A model generated the notes under the pieces. The model ran no database searches. It saw nothing but the letters and a program-made list of their open reading frames with translations, and was not told the DNA's origin. Below, one piece after another: positions 21,701-29,442 of a stretch of DNA of 64,000 nucleotides. Positions within the stretch are counted from its first letter, which is position 1, and each line of letters begins with the position of its first letter. Both the position numbers and the translations under genes were made by a program. This DNA comes from Zygotorulaspora mrakii (lineage: Eukaryota > Ascomycota > Saccharomycetes > Saccharomycetales > Saccharomycetaceae). The stretch is taken from positions 930,001 through 994,000 of the forward strand of contig NC_050720.1 in assembly GCF_013402915.1 (NCBI RefSeq). The letters run 5' to 3'.

Positions 21701-22054
21701 ATTTAGACCTGTTTGGCCACCAAAGGTAAGCAGGATAGCATCTGGTCTTTCACGTTCGATAATATACGTGATGTATTCAGGTGTAACAGGCAGATAGTAA
21801 ATCTTGTCAGCCAGAGAGTGAGACGTCTGGTTTGTGGCAATGTTAGGATTGATCAGAATGGTTTTCTTTTTGGCCTCTTTCAATGCTTTGATCGCTTGCG
21901 AACCACTGTAATCAAATTCACCGGCCTGACCGATCGATAACCCACCAGATCCAATCACCAGCACAGACTCGACACCTTCAACCAATTGCGGCTTGTAGTA
22001 TGGTGTGTTGAAGGTTGAAATCGTCGGTTCACTAGACTTGTAGATCGATGTCAT
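18716..22054 (-). CDS. CPA2: Carbamoyl-phosphate synthase, arginine-specific, large subunit
   Basis: The protein has 1112 residues. With the small glutaminase subunit Cpa1 it makes carbamoyl phosphate for arginine synthesis in the cytosol. The duplicated synthase halves are visible. The first begins at SGGLSIGQAGEFDYSGSQ (about 38-55) with an ATP-grasp domain near 130-330. The second begins at the GSGVYRIGSSVEFDW region (about 590-604) with an ATP-grasp domain near 700-880. An MGS-like domain ends the protein. There is no fused glutaminase and no mitochondrial presequence, which separates it from Ura2 and from the animal enzyme. The length matches S. cerevisiae Cpa2 (1118). Confidence 0.97.
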   Translation of the reverse strand: MTSIYKSSEPTISTFNTPYYKPQLVEGVESVLVIGSGGLSIGQAGEFDYSGSQAIKALKEAKKKTILINPNIATNQTSHSLADKIYYLPVTPEYITYIIERERPDAILLTFGGQTGLNCGVALDKMGVLKKYNIKVLGTPIKTLEMTEDRDLFAQALTEINIPIATSFACETIDDALKAADEVGYPVIVRSAYALGGLGSGFSNNGDELRELAAQSLSLSPQILVEKSLKGWKEVEYEVVRDRVDNCITVCNMENLDPLGIHTGDSIVFAPSQTLSDEEYHMLRSAAIKIIRHLGVIGECNVQYALQPDGLDYRVIEVNARLSRSSALASKATGYPLAYTAAKIGLGYTLPELPNPITKTTVANFEPSLDYIVAKIPKWDLSKFQYVNRDIGSAMKSVGEVMAIGRNFEEAYQKALRQVDPSFLGFQGSNEFGDKLDEALASATDRRALAVGQALLHENYTIERVHELTKIDSWFLQKCMNIVRMYKQLEAVNSLDALEKDLLRNAKKLGFSDKQIAISISKDSKTVGELEVRKLRKSFDIIPFVKRIDTLAAEFPANTNYLYTTYNAIKSDVEFDDNGMLVLGSGVYRIGSSVEFDWCAVNTAKTLREQGKKTVMINYNPETVSTDFDEVDRLYFEELSFERVMDIYELENSEGCVISVGGQLPQNIALKLYENGCNTLGTNPNDIDNAENRHKFSSILDSINVGQPDWTEVTSIEEAKLFSRRVTYPVLVRPSYVLSGAAMSVVNSEHELEDKLTLASDVSPDHPVVLSKFIEGAEEIDVDAVAYNGQVLVHAISEHVENAGVHSGDATLILPPQTLSEETKAALKDIAHRVAHAWKITGPFNMQVIKDGDKLKVIECNIRASRSFPFVSKVLGVNFIEIAVKACLGGDKVPEPVDLMAKKYNYVATKVPQFSFTRLAGADPYLGVEMASTGEVASFGTNALESYWTAIQSTLNFHVPLPPSGILFGGDVKKDFLGEVIKSVSNLGFNFYVANEEVKKYLQSYTDENISVIEFPKNDKRKLREVFQKYDIKAVFNLAAKRAENTLDEDYVMRRNAIDFAIPLFNEPQTAILFAKSLKAKLAEKIKILESNDVIVPEEVRSWEEYVGFRPV

Positions 22055-22905
22055 TTCTTATCTCTTTATGCCGATCGCTGCTCTAAATGACTTACCTCTC
22101 ACAGTGAACAGGATGAGAGAGCAATAAACTACCTTGTATATATACTTGTAAGCACTTCAGACGTGCACAATATGTAACGATGACGAAATCTCTTGGACAA
22201 GTAACTATTTAGTCATAGAAAAGGTCACAACAAGATCATCGAGAGGTCTGCTCCTACAAACAGAAAAATTTTACAAAATTTTCACTTAAAAGGAAAAAGA
22301 AACGCTTCCCTCTAATCAAAGTGTGACTACAACTACAATTGTTCTCCATCAAACATGAAGATGATTTCTACTCTTCAAATAATATCAACATTTGATAATA
22401 CCATCGAGTTCTAGCAACTCTTGAGGATCCTTTGGAGTCGTTGAAGTGTCAGGTTTCCATGCTCTCTTGTAGCTGTACTTAATGGTCATCTTATTACAAC
22501 ACGGCTTTTTCTCCGTTGGTTGCCATTGAGGTCAAGACAGCCGCATAAGCTGCTGAAGAAAAAAAAATGCTGCAAAATGGAAAAAAATGCTCGGCCTGAA
22601 AGAGAGGCAGGGCACAACCATTGTTGGATGTCAGTATTCAATGCTTAGCCACTACTGCTTAGATTTGCTGACACAATTCCTAAAATATTTTCTGGCGCAT
22701 AGGTAATGATTTCTATAGATAACTGTCAGCTGCTCTTGTATGCGTTTATAGAGGAAGATATATCGTGTTCAACGAAGGGGACTCAAAATTGATCTTCTAA
22801 GTATGGTAATATCTAAGCATAATTAGTGGCATAGGGAAGAACAAGAGACCATCTTCTCGCAGAATTAAAGCGTGGATAGATAGGTCGTAATCAGAGAACA
22901 CAATA
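22055..22905. promoter_or_regulatory. Divergent CPA2-SEC17 promoter region
   Basis: About 850 bases. It contains a 34-codon minus-strand frame with good codon usage (listed separately) and a purine run near 22558-22567. No full Gcn4 TGASTCA site was seen, although CPA2 would be expected to respond to Gcn4. Confidence 0.45.
22385..22489 (-). CDS. Possible 34-residue microprotein or leader ORF
   Basis: A 34-codon ATG-to-TGA frame whose codons are mostly those preferred in yeast (ACC, AAG, TAC, AGA, CCA, TTG, GGT). The product has a basic N-terminus (MTIKYSYKR) and an acidic C-terminal half (DPQELLELDG). A 10-codon frame ending in TAA lies just upstream on the same strand. It lies about 330 bases before the CPA2 start, so it could be an independent small gene or an upstream ORF in a long CPA2 leader. 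I do not recognise a homolog. Chance occurrence is quite possible. Confidence 0.25.
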   Translation of the reverse strand: MTIKYSYKRAWKPDTSTTPKDPQELLELDGIIKC

Positions 22906-23854
22906 ATGTCCGACCCCGTGGAGCTTTTGCAGAGGGTATGTGTTTTGCCATGAGGTGACTGCGTCTACGTGTTGCAACTTTACTAACTTTCAGTTGATTC
23001 GACAGGCCGAAAAGAAGGGTACCCCTTCATCAGGGTTCTTGAAGATGTTTAGCGGATCAGACTCATATAAGTACGAGGAAGCTGCAGAATTGTGTATTCA
23101 GGCTGCCAATCTGTACCGCTTACGCAGAGAGTTGAAACTTGCCGGAGATTCGTTTCTGAAAGCTGCAGAATATCAGCTCAAGGCAAAGAATGATGATGAG
23201 GCTGCTAACACATTCGTGGAAACCTACAAATCTTACAAGAGCAGTGGAGAGTATACGAATGCGGTGGACGCCTTGGGCAGCGCTATTGAAATCTTCACGA
23301 AGAGGGGCCAGTTCAGAAGGGGAGCCAATTTCAAGTTCGAAATGGGAGAGCTGTTGGAAAATGAGCTGAGTGACTATCCAAAGGCAATCGAAAGCTATGA
23401 AACGGCCGGTGAGTGGTACGCTCAGGATCAAGCGTTGGCGTTGGCCAACAAGTGTCTGATCAGATGTGCTGACTTGAAAGCGTTGGACGCCAACTATATA
23501 GAGGCAGGCGAGGTCTATGCCAAGCTTATCAAAAACAGTGTCGGCAATAGACTCAGCCAGTGGTCTTTGAAGGATTACTATTTCAAAATGGCACTCTGTC
23601 AGCTAGCAGCCACTGATATTGTCGCCGCTACAAGGACTGTGCAAGAGGGCAAAAACACAGATGCTAACTTCGCTGATTCCAGAGAGGCTGCACTTGCTCA
23701 GGATTTAATTGAGTGCGTAAGAGAAGGCGACAGTGAAGCCCTGAGTGAAAAAGTGTTCAACTTTGATAAGTTTAACAAACTAGATAAATGGAAAACGACC
23801 ATCCTTCTGAAGGTGAAGGAAACCATCACAGAAGCTGATGACGATCTATTATAA
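22906..23854 (+). CDS. SEC17: Sec17, yeast alpha-SNAP (two exons)
   Basis: The exons are 22906-22935 and 23006-23854, giving 292 residues, the same length as S. cerevisiae Sec17. Sec17 recruits the ATPase Sec18/NSF to SNARE complexes and stimulates their disassembly after membrane fusion. Exon 1 encodes [10 protein letters not shown] and joins to [11 protein letters not shown], matching the conserved N-terminus. The rest is a TPR-like helical repeat array ([29 protein letters not shown]), ending in the family's DDLL tail that activates Sec18. In S. cerevisiae the intron is at the same place. Without splicing the main frame would begin inside the intron and lose the conserved start. Confidence 0.96.
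22936..23005 (+). other. SEC17: SEC17 spliceosomal intron (70 nt)
   Basis: The donor is the perfect yeast GTATGT at 22936 and the branch site is the perfect TACTAAC at 22981-22987. Two acceptors follow: TTTCAG ending at 22993 and GACAG ending at 23005. They are 12 nt apart and both keep the frame. The second gives the conserved junction LLQR-AEKK. The first is only 7 nt from the branch adenosine and would add four residues. Confidence 0.9.
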
Positions 23855-24513
23855 GAATCATACATTTCCATAGTTTTACTCATCGTTCTATATCTCTAAA
23901 CTTCTCATAACCCATCGGATATCGTCGGGGCTTTTGAAAACATTCGGACAAACTTCTTTTAGAAAAGCTCATCTCTCTTATTAGCCGCTTGATACTATCT
24001 ATATACGAAACATAATTATCTTTTGCGGCAGTGTGATCATCTTAAACTTGATTAGTGGTATCCAAAAATGTCCGAAGTTCAGACACAACCGTATAAGTTG
24101 TGATACTTTTGATACCGGCATAAGTGCGTGGTGTAATGATGATTATGACAGATACACACCCACTATCGTAGTAATGTTCCCTTAACTCTAAAAGTACTCA
24201 TTTTCTAGTCCCGGAGGCTATAAAAGTGTGATAGGAATGTATTGGCTGCTTCTCAACTACTGACAACAAACACGTTCAGATACATTTGCTACCAAAGAGT
24301 TTTTTTTGTTTGTGTTTGACTCGTATCATATATACACATATATATTTCATTAGTTGAGATAAGACGAAGATCTATTAGGTCATCGAAAGGGAAACAGCCT
24401 AACTTCATTGAAGGCCCGCTGGATAAGGAGGGGTGTTAACATCAAAGAGCAAGCAGCAGGAGACTTATCCAGTTGGGATTTGCTTAAACTGAGTAGGCCA
24501 CATATACTGTATC
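23855..24513. promoter_or_regulatory. SEC17 3' flank and MOH1 promoter
   Basis: About 660 bases. A TATAAAAG occurs at 24219-24226, and an AGGGG stress-response-type element at 24429-24433 lies 80 bases before the MOH1 start, in keeping with the known stationary-phase induction of MOH1. No gene was recognised. Confidence 0.45.
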
Positions 24514-24987
24514 ATGGGGTTGCGTTATTCTGCTTATATTGAGAGCCCATCCCCACATTCTGAGGTTGATTCCTCAGACTATCTGAGAACAAACAGCAGT
24601 TTGTACCATTTGTTAGCGGATTCCCGTCGGATGCATTTTAGTCACAGTTCGCAGGGTAGGTGCCACAGGGAGTGTTCCAATTCAAAGTTCATCACTTACG
24701 GTTGCCGGCGTTGCAGAACGCATTTGTCCAGTTCCACTCAAATAATGTCCAAGGATTACAGGGGCAAGACAGGTGATGCGTATCTTATGGGTGAGGTCGT
24801 TAATGTCATTCAGGGTGAAGTTGAAACACGCCCGATGATTACAGGCGATTATATTGTGTGCGACATTCTTTGTCATTGGTGTAAAAGTTTATTGGGTTGG
24901 AAATATCTGGAGAGTGAGAGAAAGGATCAGCGGTATAAGGAGGGCAAGTACATTTTGGAACTACAAACTATTTGTAGATGTGAATAA
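24514..24987 (+). CDS. MOH1: Moh1, Yippee-family zinc-binding protein
   Basis: The protein has 157 residues. MOH1 encodes a Yippee-like protein linked in S. cerevisiae to survival in stationary phase; its biochemical role is unclear. The start MGLRYS is that of the S. cerevisiae protein. Two CXXC pairs form the Yippee zinc site: YGCRRC near residue 70 and CHWC near residue 120. They are followed by LLGWKYLES, the typical GWKY block. A Ser/His-rich insert near residues 30-55 makes it slightly longer than S. cerevisiae Moh1 (138). It follows SEC17 as in S. cerevisiae (YBL050W-049W). Confidence 0.93.
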   Translation: MGLRYSAYIESPSPHSEVDSSDYLRTNSSLYHLLADSRRMHFSHSSQGRCHRECSNSKFITYGCRRCRTHLSSSTQIMSKDYRGKTGDAYLMGEVVNVIQGEVETRPMITGDYIVCDILCHWCKSLLGWKYLESERKDQRYKEGKYILELQTICRCE

Positions 24988-25550
24988 GTACTATCTTCCC
25001 ACTCTTCTTTTTCATTTTCAGTCCCATATTTATTTCTGGAGTTTCGTTTTTTCGCTTCTACGTCTGTTTTCATTTCTACTTCTTTTCAACTTCTCTTTCT
25101 ATTTCTATTTGGGTTTTTAAAGGTATTTCTTCCACTTGGGTTTACTCAGCAACTATCATATCCGGTTTTTCTAAGCGCTTCAGTTGCCTTATTGTTACAG
25201 ACACACGCACCCACTTCTATATAATGGTCCGTAGATATATAATTCTTCCTTTTTTGAATATATTTACATCAGGTAACTTCTGATCACCCGTTGCGACAGT
25301 ATAATATGGATTGTCATTTGCCACTTTTTGATCTCTAGCGTTTGTTCGTATTCTATCGCGACACTGTCGTTTCAATTGAAGCGTCACGGTTCACGTGACG
25401 CTTTTGTTCATGTTGGCAGCAGAACAAGTAAAGGAGGAATTCTATAGTACTTTACGAGATATGTAGCCTTTATTTTGAATCTAATGCCTGTTTGAGGTGA
25501 TTGAGACTTCTCCCGCCTTATTTTTTAGCAGGTGGGCCAAAGTGGCAAAC
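24988..25550. promoter_or_regulatory. MOH1 3' flank and YMR1 promoter
   Basis: About 560 bases. A strongly pyrimidine-rich stretch on the plus strand covers about 25000-25125. A palindromic CACGTG element is listed separately. The in-frame ATG at 25497 would add 18 residues not seen in the family. Confidence 0.45.
25381..25401. promoter_or_regulatory. Inverted repeat around a CACGTG box
   Basis: GCGTCAC at 25381-25387 and its inverse GTGACGC at 25395-25401 bracket a TCACGTGA core (25391-25398), the recognition sequence of basic helix-loop-helix factors such as Cbf1. It lies about 155 bases upstream of YMR1. Confidence 0.5.
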
Positions 25551-27581
25551 ATGGAATACATTAAAATTGCTAAGGTTGATGATGTTCTGCTGCATAGGAA
25601 AGGAAATGTCATTAAGGGAAGTTTGCATTTGACAACACACCACCTGATATTCACTTCGACTTCCTTGAATAGAGAGTTCTGGGTCTCATATCCGACCATT
25701 GGATCAGTTTTCAAAAATCATGGCAGTGCATTGTTAGCAAAAATGGATAAGATGGAGCCCTCAGGAATTACGAACAGCTACACCGATTACTATAAAGAGG
25801 AGGATCTATGGTCTTTCACTAATATTAAAATAGTCGGTAAAGACTATACTGTATTTTCAATAGATTTCTGTGATGCCGTGGAGGCAAGAGGGGTTTATGA
25901 ATCACTTATCAAACTGACAGTGTTGAATGATATAACGCAGCTATATGCATTCATATTTAAACCAAATAATGCAGAAAAAAACATAGATAGCTGGCGAATA
26001 TACAATGTTGTTAAAGAGTTTGAAAGACAGGGCCTAAATTTGGATTTCGAGGGTGGACCCTGGAGAATTTGCAACATAAATGAGGATTATAGATTTTCAC
26101 CTACATATCCGAGTAAAATAATAGTTCCCAGTCAAGTTTCAGATACTCTTTTGACACATGCTGTGAAATATCGATCACAAGGTCGTATTCCTGCCTTAAC
26201 GTATTACTACAAAAAAACCGGCTGTACCATAACAAGATCTGCCCAGCCGTTAACGGGTCTTACGAAGCAGCGTTCGGTCCAAGATGAGAGACTCGCATCA
26301 GAAATCTTTCAAGCATCCCGAGTAATCGCAACGGAATTTGCTACTCAGCAAAAAAATATTATTGTAGACGCAAGGCCTATCACTAATGCAATGGCGCAGG
26401 CAGCTCTTGGAGGTGGTACGGAAAGTATGGAAAATTACAACTTCAACAAAACCTGTAGCCGAACATTTTTGGGTATTGATAATATCCACGTCATGTCAGA
26501 AACTTTAAATAATGTGGTTGATAACTTTTTGGTGGATGGCGATTTGAATATACCAATTGACAAAGTGCTACTTAACTCTGGAAAATCTTCAAATTGGCTA
26601 AAATATGTAAAACTTCTGTTATCATCAACCGACAAGTTAACAAAATCAATAATTTTCAACAATTCTAATATTTTAATTCACTGTTCTGATGGTTGGGATA
26701 GAACGGCTCAAGTCTGCTCCCTTGTACAGATATGTCTCGATCCGTATTATAGAACGATGGAAGGCTTCATGGTTTTGGTCGAAAAGGACTGGCTTTCATT
26801 TGGACATAGATTTCAAGAGAGGACAGGTGTTTTGAGCTCTGAGAGCATTTTTCATGACAATACGGTGGGGTTCAGTGGTGTCTCAAACCCCTTATCTCAA
26901 TCGAACACCACTGATTTTAATTCGAGCAGTACATTATTCGGGAAGGACGGCAATGAATTATCAGAAATGGAAAGCACGATAAATATTTCACCTAGCAGTG
27001 TACTGAATACGGATATTGTTAATAAAGTGTCAGAACATTTCAAAAGAAAAAAGAAAAATAGGAAAATCATGAAGTTCACCTCACCGATTTTTCAACAATT
27101 TTTGGATTGTGTATATCAACTGTTGCATCAGAATCCAGATCTTTTCCAGTACAACGAGAGATTCCTTAGAAGACTCGTCTACCATCTGTACTCTTGTCAA
27201 TATGGAACATTCCTGTATAACAGCGAAAAGGCACGAGTCGAAGGTGACGCATTTATAAAAACCAGGAGCGTATGGGATTACTTCAGATCTAGAAAAGAAG
27301 AGTTTACTAACAAAAACTATTCGCCTGAAATTTCGTTGAAGTCTGAAAATGATGCAGAGGTTGTCGAAGATTGGATTCTTCCCGATCTGCAAAAGATACA
27401 GTGGTGGTCTCAATTATATGGGAGGAAGGATTCGGAAATGAATGGTATTGCTGTGAAGGATGATTCCAGTCATGGAAGTATAACCAATGCAATGGGGAAC
27501 GATCAAGTAAAAAAAGAAGTCTCTAGAAGTTCAGGAATCAAATTTCCTACCTTTGGATTTGATTTCTTCGGCAAAAAGTAG
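25551..27581 (+). CDS. YMR1: Ymr1, myotubularin-type phosphatidylinositol 3-phosphatase
   Basis: The protein has 676 residues and removes the 3-phosphate from PtdIns3P on endosomal and vacuolar membranes. An N-terminal PH-GRAM domain covers about residues 1-120. The phosphatase domain carries the catalytic HCSDGWDRT loop (CX5R). The conserved VDARPITNAMAQAALGGG and RRLVYHLYSCQYGTFL blocks also match. The start at 25551 is chosen because MEYIKIAKV is the start of the S. cerevisiae protein. The length is similar to S. cerevisiae (688). It precedes PXP2 and NNF1, the YJR110W-111C-112W order. Confidence 0.96.
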   Translation: MEYIKIAKVDDVLLHRKGNVIKGSLHLTTHHLIFTSTSLNREFWVSYPTIGSVFKNHGSALLAKMDKMEPSGITNSYTDYYKEEDLWSFTNIKIVGKDYTVFSIDFCDAVEARGVYESLIKLTVLNDITQLYAFIFKPNNAEKNIDSWRIYNVVKEFERQGLNLDFEGGPWRICNINEDYRFSPTYPSKIIVPSQVSDTLLTHAVKYRSQGRIPALTYYYKKTGCTITRSAQPLTGLTKQRSVQDERLASEIFQASRVIATEFATQQKNIIVDARPITNAMAQAALGGGTESMENYNFNKTCSRTFLGIDNIHVMSETLNNVVDNFLVDGDLNIPIDKVLLNSGKSSNWLKYVKLLLSSTDKLTKSIIFNNSNILIHCSDGWDRTAQVCSLVQICLDPYYRTMEGFMVLVEKDWLSFGHRFQERTGVLSSESIFHDNTVGFSGVSNPLSQSNTTDFNSSSTLFGKDGNELSEMESTINISPSSVLNTDIVNKVSEHFKRKKKNRKIMKFTSPIFQQFLDCVYQLLHQNPDLFQYNERFLRRLVYHLYSCQYGTFLYNSEKARVEGDAFIKTRSVWDYFRSRKEEFTNKNYSPEISLKSENDAEVVEDWILPDLQKIQWWSQLYGRKDSEMNGIAVKDDSSHGSITNAMGNDQVKKEVSRSSGIKFPTFGFDFFGKK

Positions 27582-27699
27582 ATAACATCGATAATCTCGT
27601 TCCATATGGAACTTTAAAAAATAGAAGATTCAATATAAAGACATATAAATAGTAAAGCAGGATTATGATTCATGTAGCATTCTCATTGGATTTATATTT

Positions 27700-28551
27700 T
27701 TATAATTTTACAATTTCACCCTTCCAGGACACACCGCACCATTGAGATATAAGTACCGCTAACGCTCTCACAGCTTCGATGGTATTAGGATCGCAGCCAA
27801 TATTAAGCGCACCCTTCAAATGGCCACGTAGCTGGGGATTGACATCCTGCGGTACCAACGATGCGATAACTATGAAGCTAGTTTCCTGCTTAGAAAGAAT
27901 GTCATCACATGAAAGTAACGGACCGTAAACATGTTCCATTATGTAATACCATAAATCCGGACATGCTGAATTAATGTTGTTGACAATTCTTTTGGAGACT
28001 TTGGTGTACAAATGATTCCAATGCTCAATGCCTTTCAGATCTCTTTCCTTACTCTTGTTGGAGTCAGCAGCATGAATCTCCATAACAGAATCTGAGTAAA
28101 GAGGTCCCTCTCCCCGCTCAGCTTTGAAAGGATCTATCTCTTGACTAGACGGTAGCAAAGCAGTGGGAGTCACGTCTCTTAAGTTAGAAAGCACATTTAT
28201 TGCTTTTGGGAGACCTGCGAGAGGTCCAGTTTTTAGTAGAGCCTCCCTAAACTTTTCTGTTAGCTGTCTTTGAAGCTGCGTAGGTTGAGGAAACTTTTCA
28301 TCAATGACCTTCCTCAAATTCATGCGGTCATTCTGTAAAGTCTCTATCGTTCTATTAGCCAAAGTAGATGGATCATGGTGGTCGGAATTATTGTTGTTGA
28401 GTAACATAACATAATGATAGATCTTGGGAATTTCCTGCGGTTGATTACACACGCTGAATGTTACTGCGGCTACTAAGTACCATATATTTTGCAGCTTAGG
28501 ATGAAACTGCGATACCTGCACGAGTCTCTGTGCATTCAGAAGCTGATTCAT
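27700..28551 (-). CDS. PXP2: Pxp2-like peroxisomal protein
   Basis: The protein has 283 residues, the same as S. cerevisiae YJR111C/Pxp2. The family is alpha-helical and related to carboxymuconolactone decarboxylase/AhpD-like proteins; its reaction in yeast is not established. The C-terminal region (LRGHLKGALNIGCDPNTIEA, then a helix to the end) has the AhpD-like shape but no CXXC redox pair. The C-terminal tripeptide VKL resembles a weak type-1 peroxisomal signal. The gene lies between YMR1 and NNF1 in the expected order. Confidence 0.88.
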   Translation of the reverse strand: MNQLLNAQRLVQVSQFHPKLQNIWYLVAAVTFSVCNQPQEIPKIYHYVMLLNNNNSDHHDPSTLANRTIETLQNDRMNLRKVIDEKFPQPTQLQRQLTEKFREALLKTGPLAGLPKAINVLSNLRDVTPTALLPSSQEIDPFKAERGEGPLYSDSVMEIHAADSNKSKERDLKGIEHWNHLYTKVSKRIVNNINSACPDLWYYIMEHVYGPLLSCDDILSKQETSFIVIASLVPQDVNPQLRGHLKGALNIGCDPNTIEAVRALAVLISQWCGVSWKGEIVKL

Positions 28552-28689
28552 TCGCCTATGGTGTTCCTTTCGTATGCCTTAGTTGATCAACTAGACGACT
28601 CTTTTTTTGTTGAATCCTATTAAAATAATGAATATGAAAAGCAGATCTTCAAAGTGCGGAGATGAAAACAAATGCAATAGAGATACGCT

Positions 28690-29292
28690 ATGGTTGAGGC
28701 ACAGCATATCAGGTTCTTAAGATTGAATCAAGTATTCAACAAGGCACTTTCTCAATCAGTAGCAAAACTAGAAAATTGGGAGAAGCTCTGTTCTTGTTTT
28801 CCGGAGTACTGTGCAACAAAGGAAGGTGCTGCCAATTTAAGTAACTGTCAGAGGCAGGTCATAGAGTTTTGGACCGAACTATGCAAGAGGGAATTCGAAG
28901 ACATATTGGTGGAAAGGGATGTTAAGGCAAAACTGGATGACCTTGATGACCTAGTCTTTGAGGCGAACGAGCGCCTGCGAACCACATCAACAGGAGACGA
29001 GCCCCATTGCACACCCTTAGATAAGTTATCCAGTGAACAATTAGTTGCATGCACTGTGTATGGGGAGAGGCGTGCAGCCGTTGAAGAGTTGCAAGAGAGA
29101 TTGAATACTATAAATTCGCTCAATAAAGGCTTACAGGAAGAGTTGCAAGAGCTTGAGCAAAATCTCAACGCTGGACGTAAAGATATAGAGGTCCTATGTG
29201 ATAAATACCTTGGTAAAACAATTGAAAGTCCGCTGGATGAGACTTTAGTGCAAGGTCTGAGTGACATGCTTCTCGAATTGCGCGATGCATGA
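28690..29292 (+). CDS. NNF1: Nnf1, MIND/Mis12 kinetochore complex subunit
   Basis: The protein has 200 residues (201 in S. cerevisiae). Nnf1 pairs with Mtw1 in the MIND complex that links the inner kinetochore to Ndc80. The N-terminal segment VEAQHIRFLRLNQVFNKAL and the following helices match the family. The C-terminal half is a coiled coil rich in Glu, Leu and Gln (about 120-180). It is convergent with EDE1 and downstream of PXP2. Confidence 0.92.
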   Translation: MVEAQHIRFLRLNQVFNKALSQSVAKLENWEKLCSCFPEYCATKEGAANLSNCQRQVIEFWTELCKREFEDILVERDVKAKLDDLDDLVFEANERLRTTSTGDEPHCTPLDKLSSEQLVACTVYGERRAAVEELQERLNTINSLNKGLQEELQELEQNLNAGRKDIEVLCDKYLGKTIESPLDETLVQGLSDMLLELRDA

Positions 29293-29442
29293 TGGGCCAC
29301 AATATTTGTTGTTGCGTGACCCTCATAACCTTACTTGATCTAGGATTCCAACATTTAAAGGATAAAATGTAGAACTATGTACATTAAAAGTTTAATTTAA
29401 TTCATTCACAGCTGAGAGATAAACCTGAAGATGATTGAAAGC

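Noticed and set aside
25497..25550. 18-codon N-terminal extension of YMR1
   Set aside because: Not present in the S. cerevisiae protein, whose start MEYIKIAKV matches the ATG at 25551. A TTTTTTAG-like tract here looks like a splice acceptor, but no donor or branch site was found upstream.
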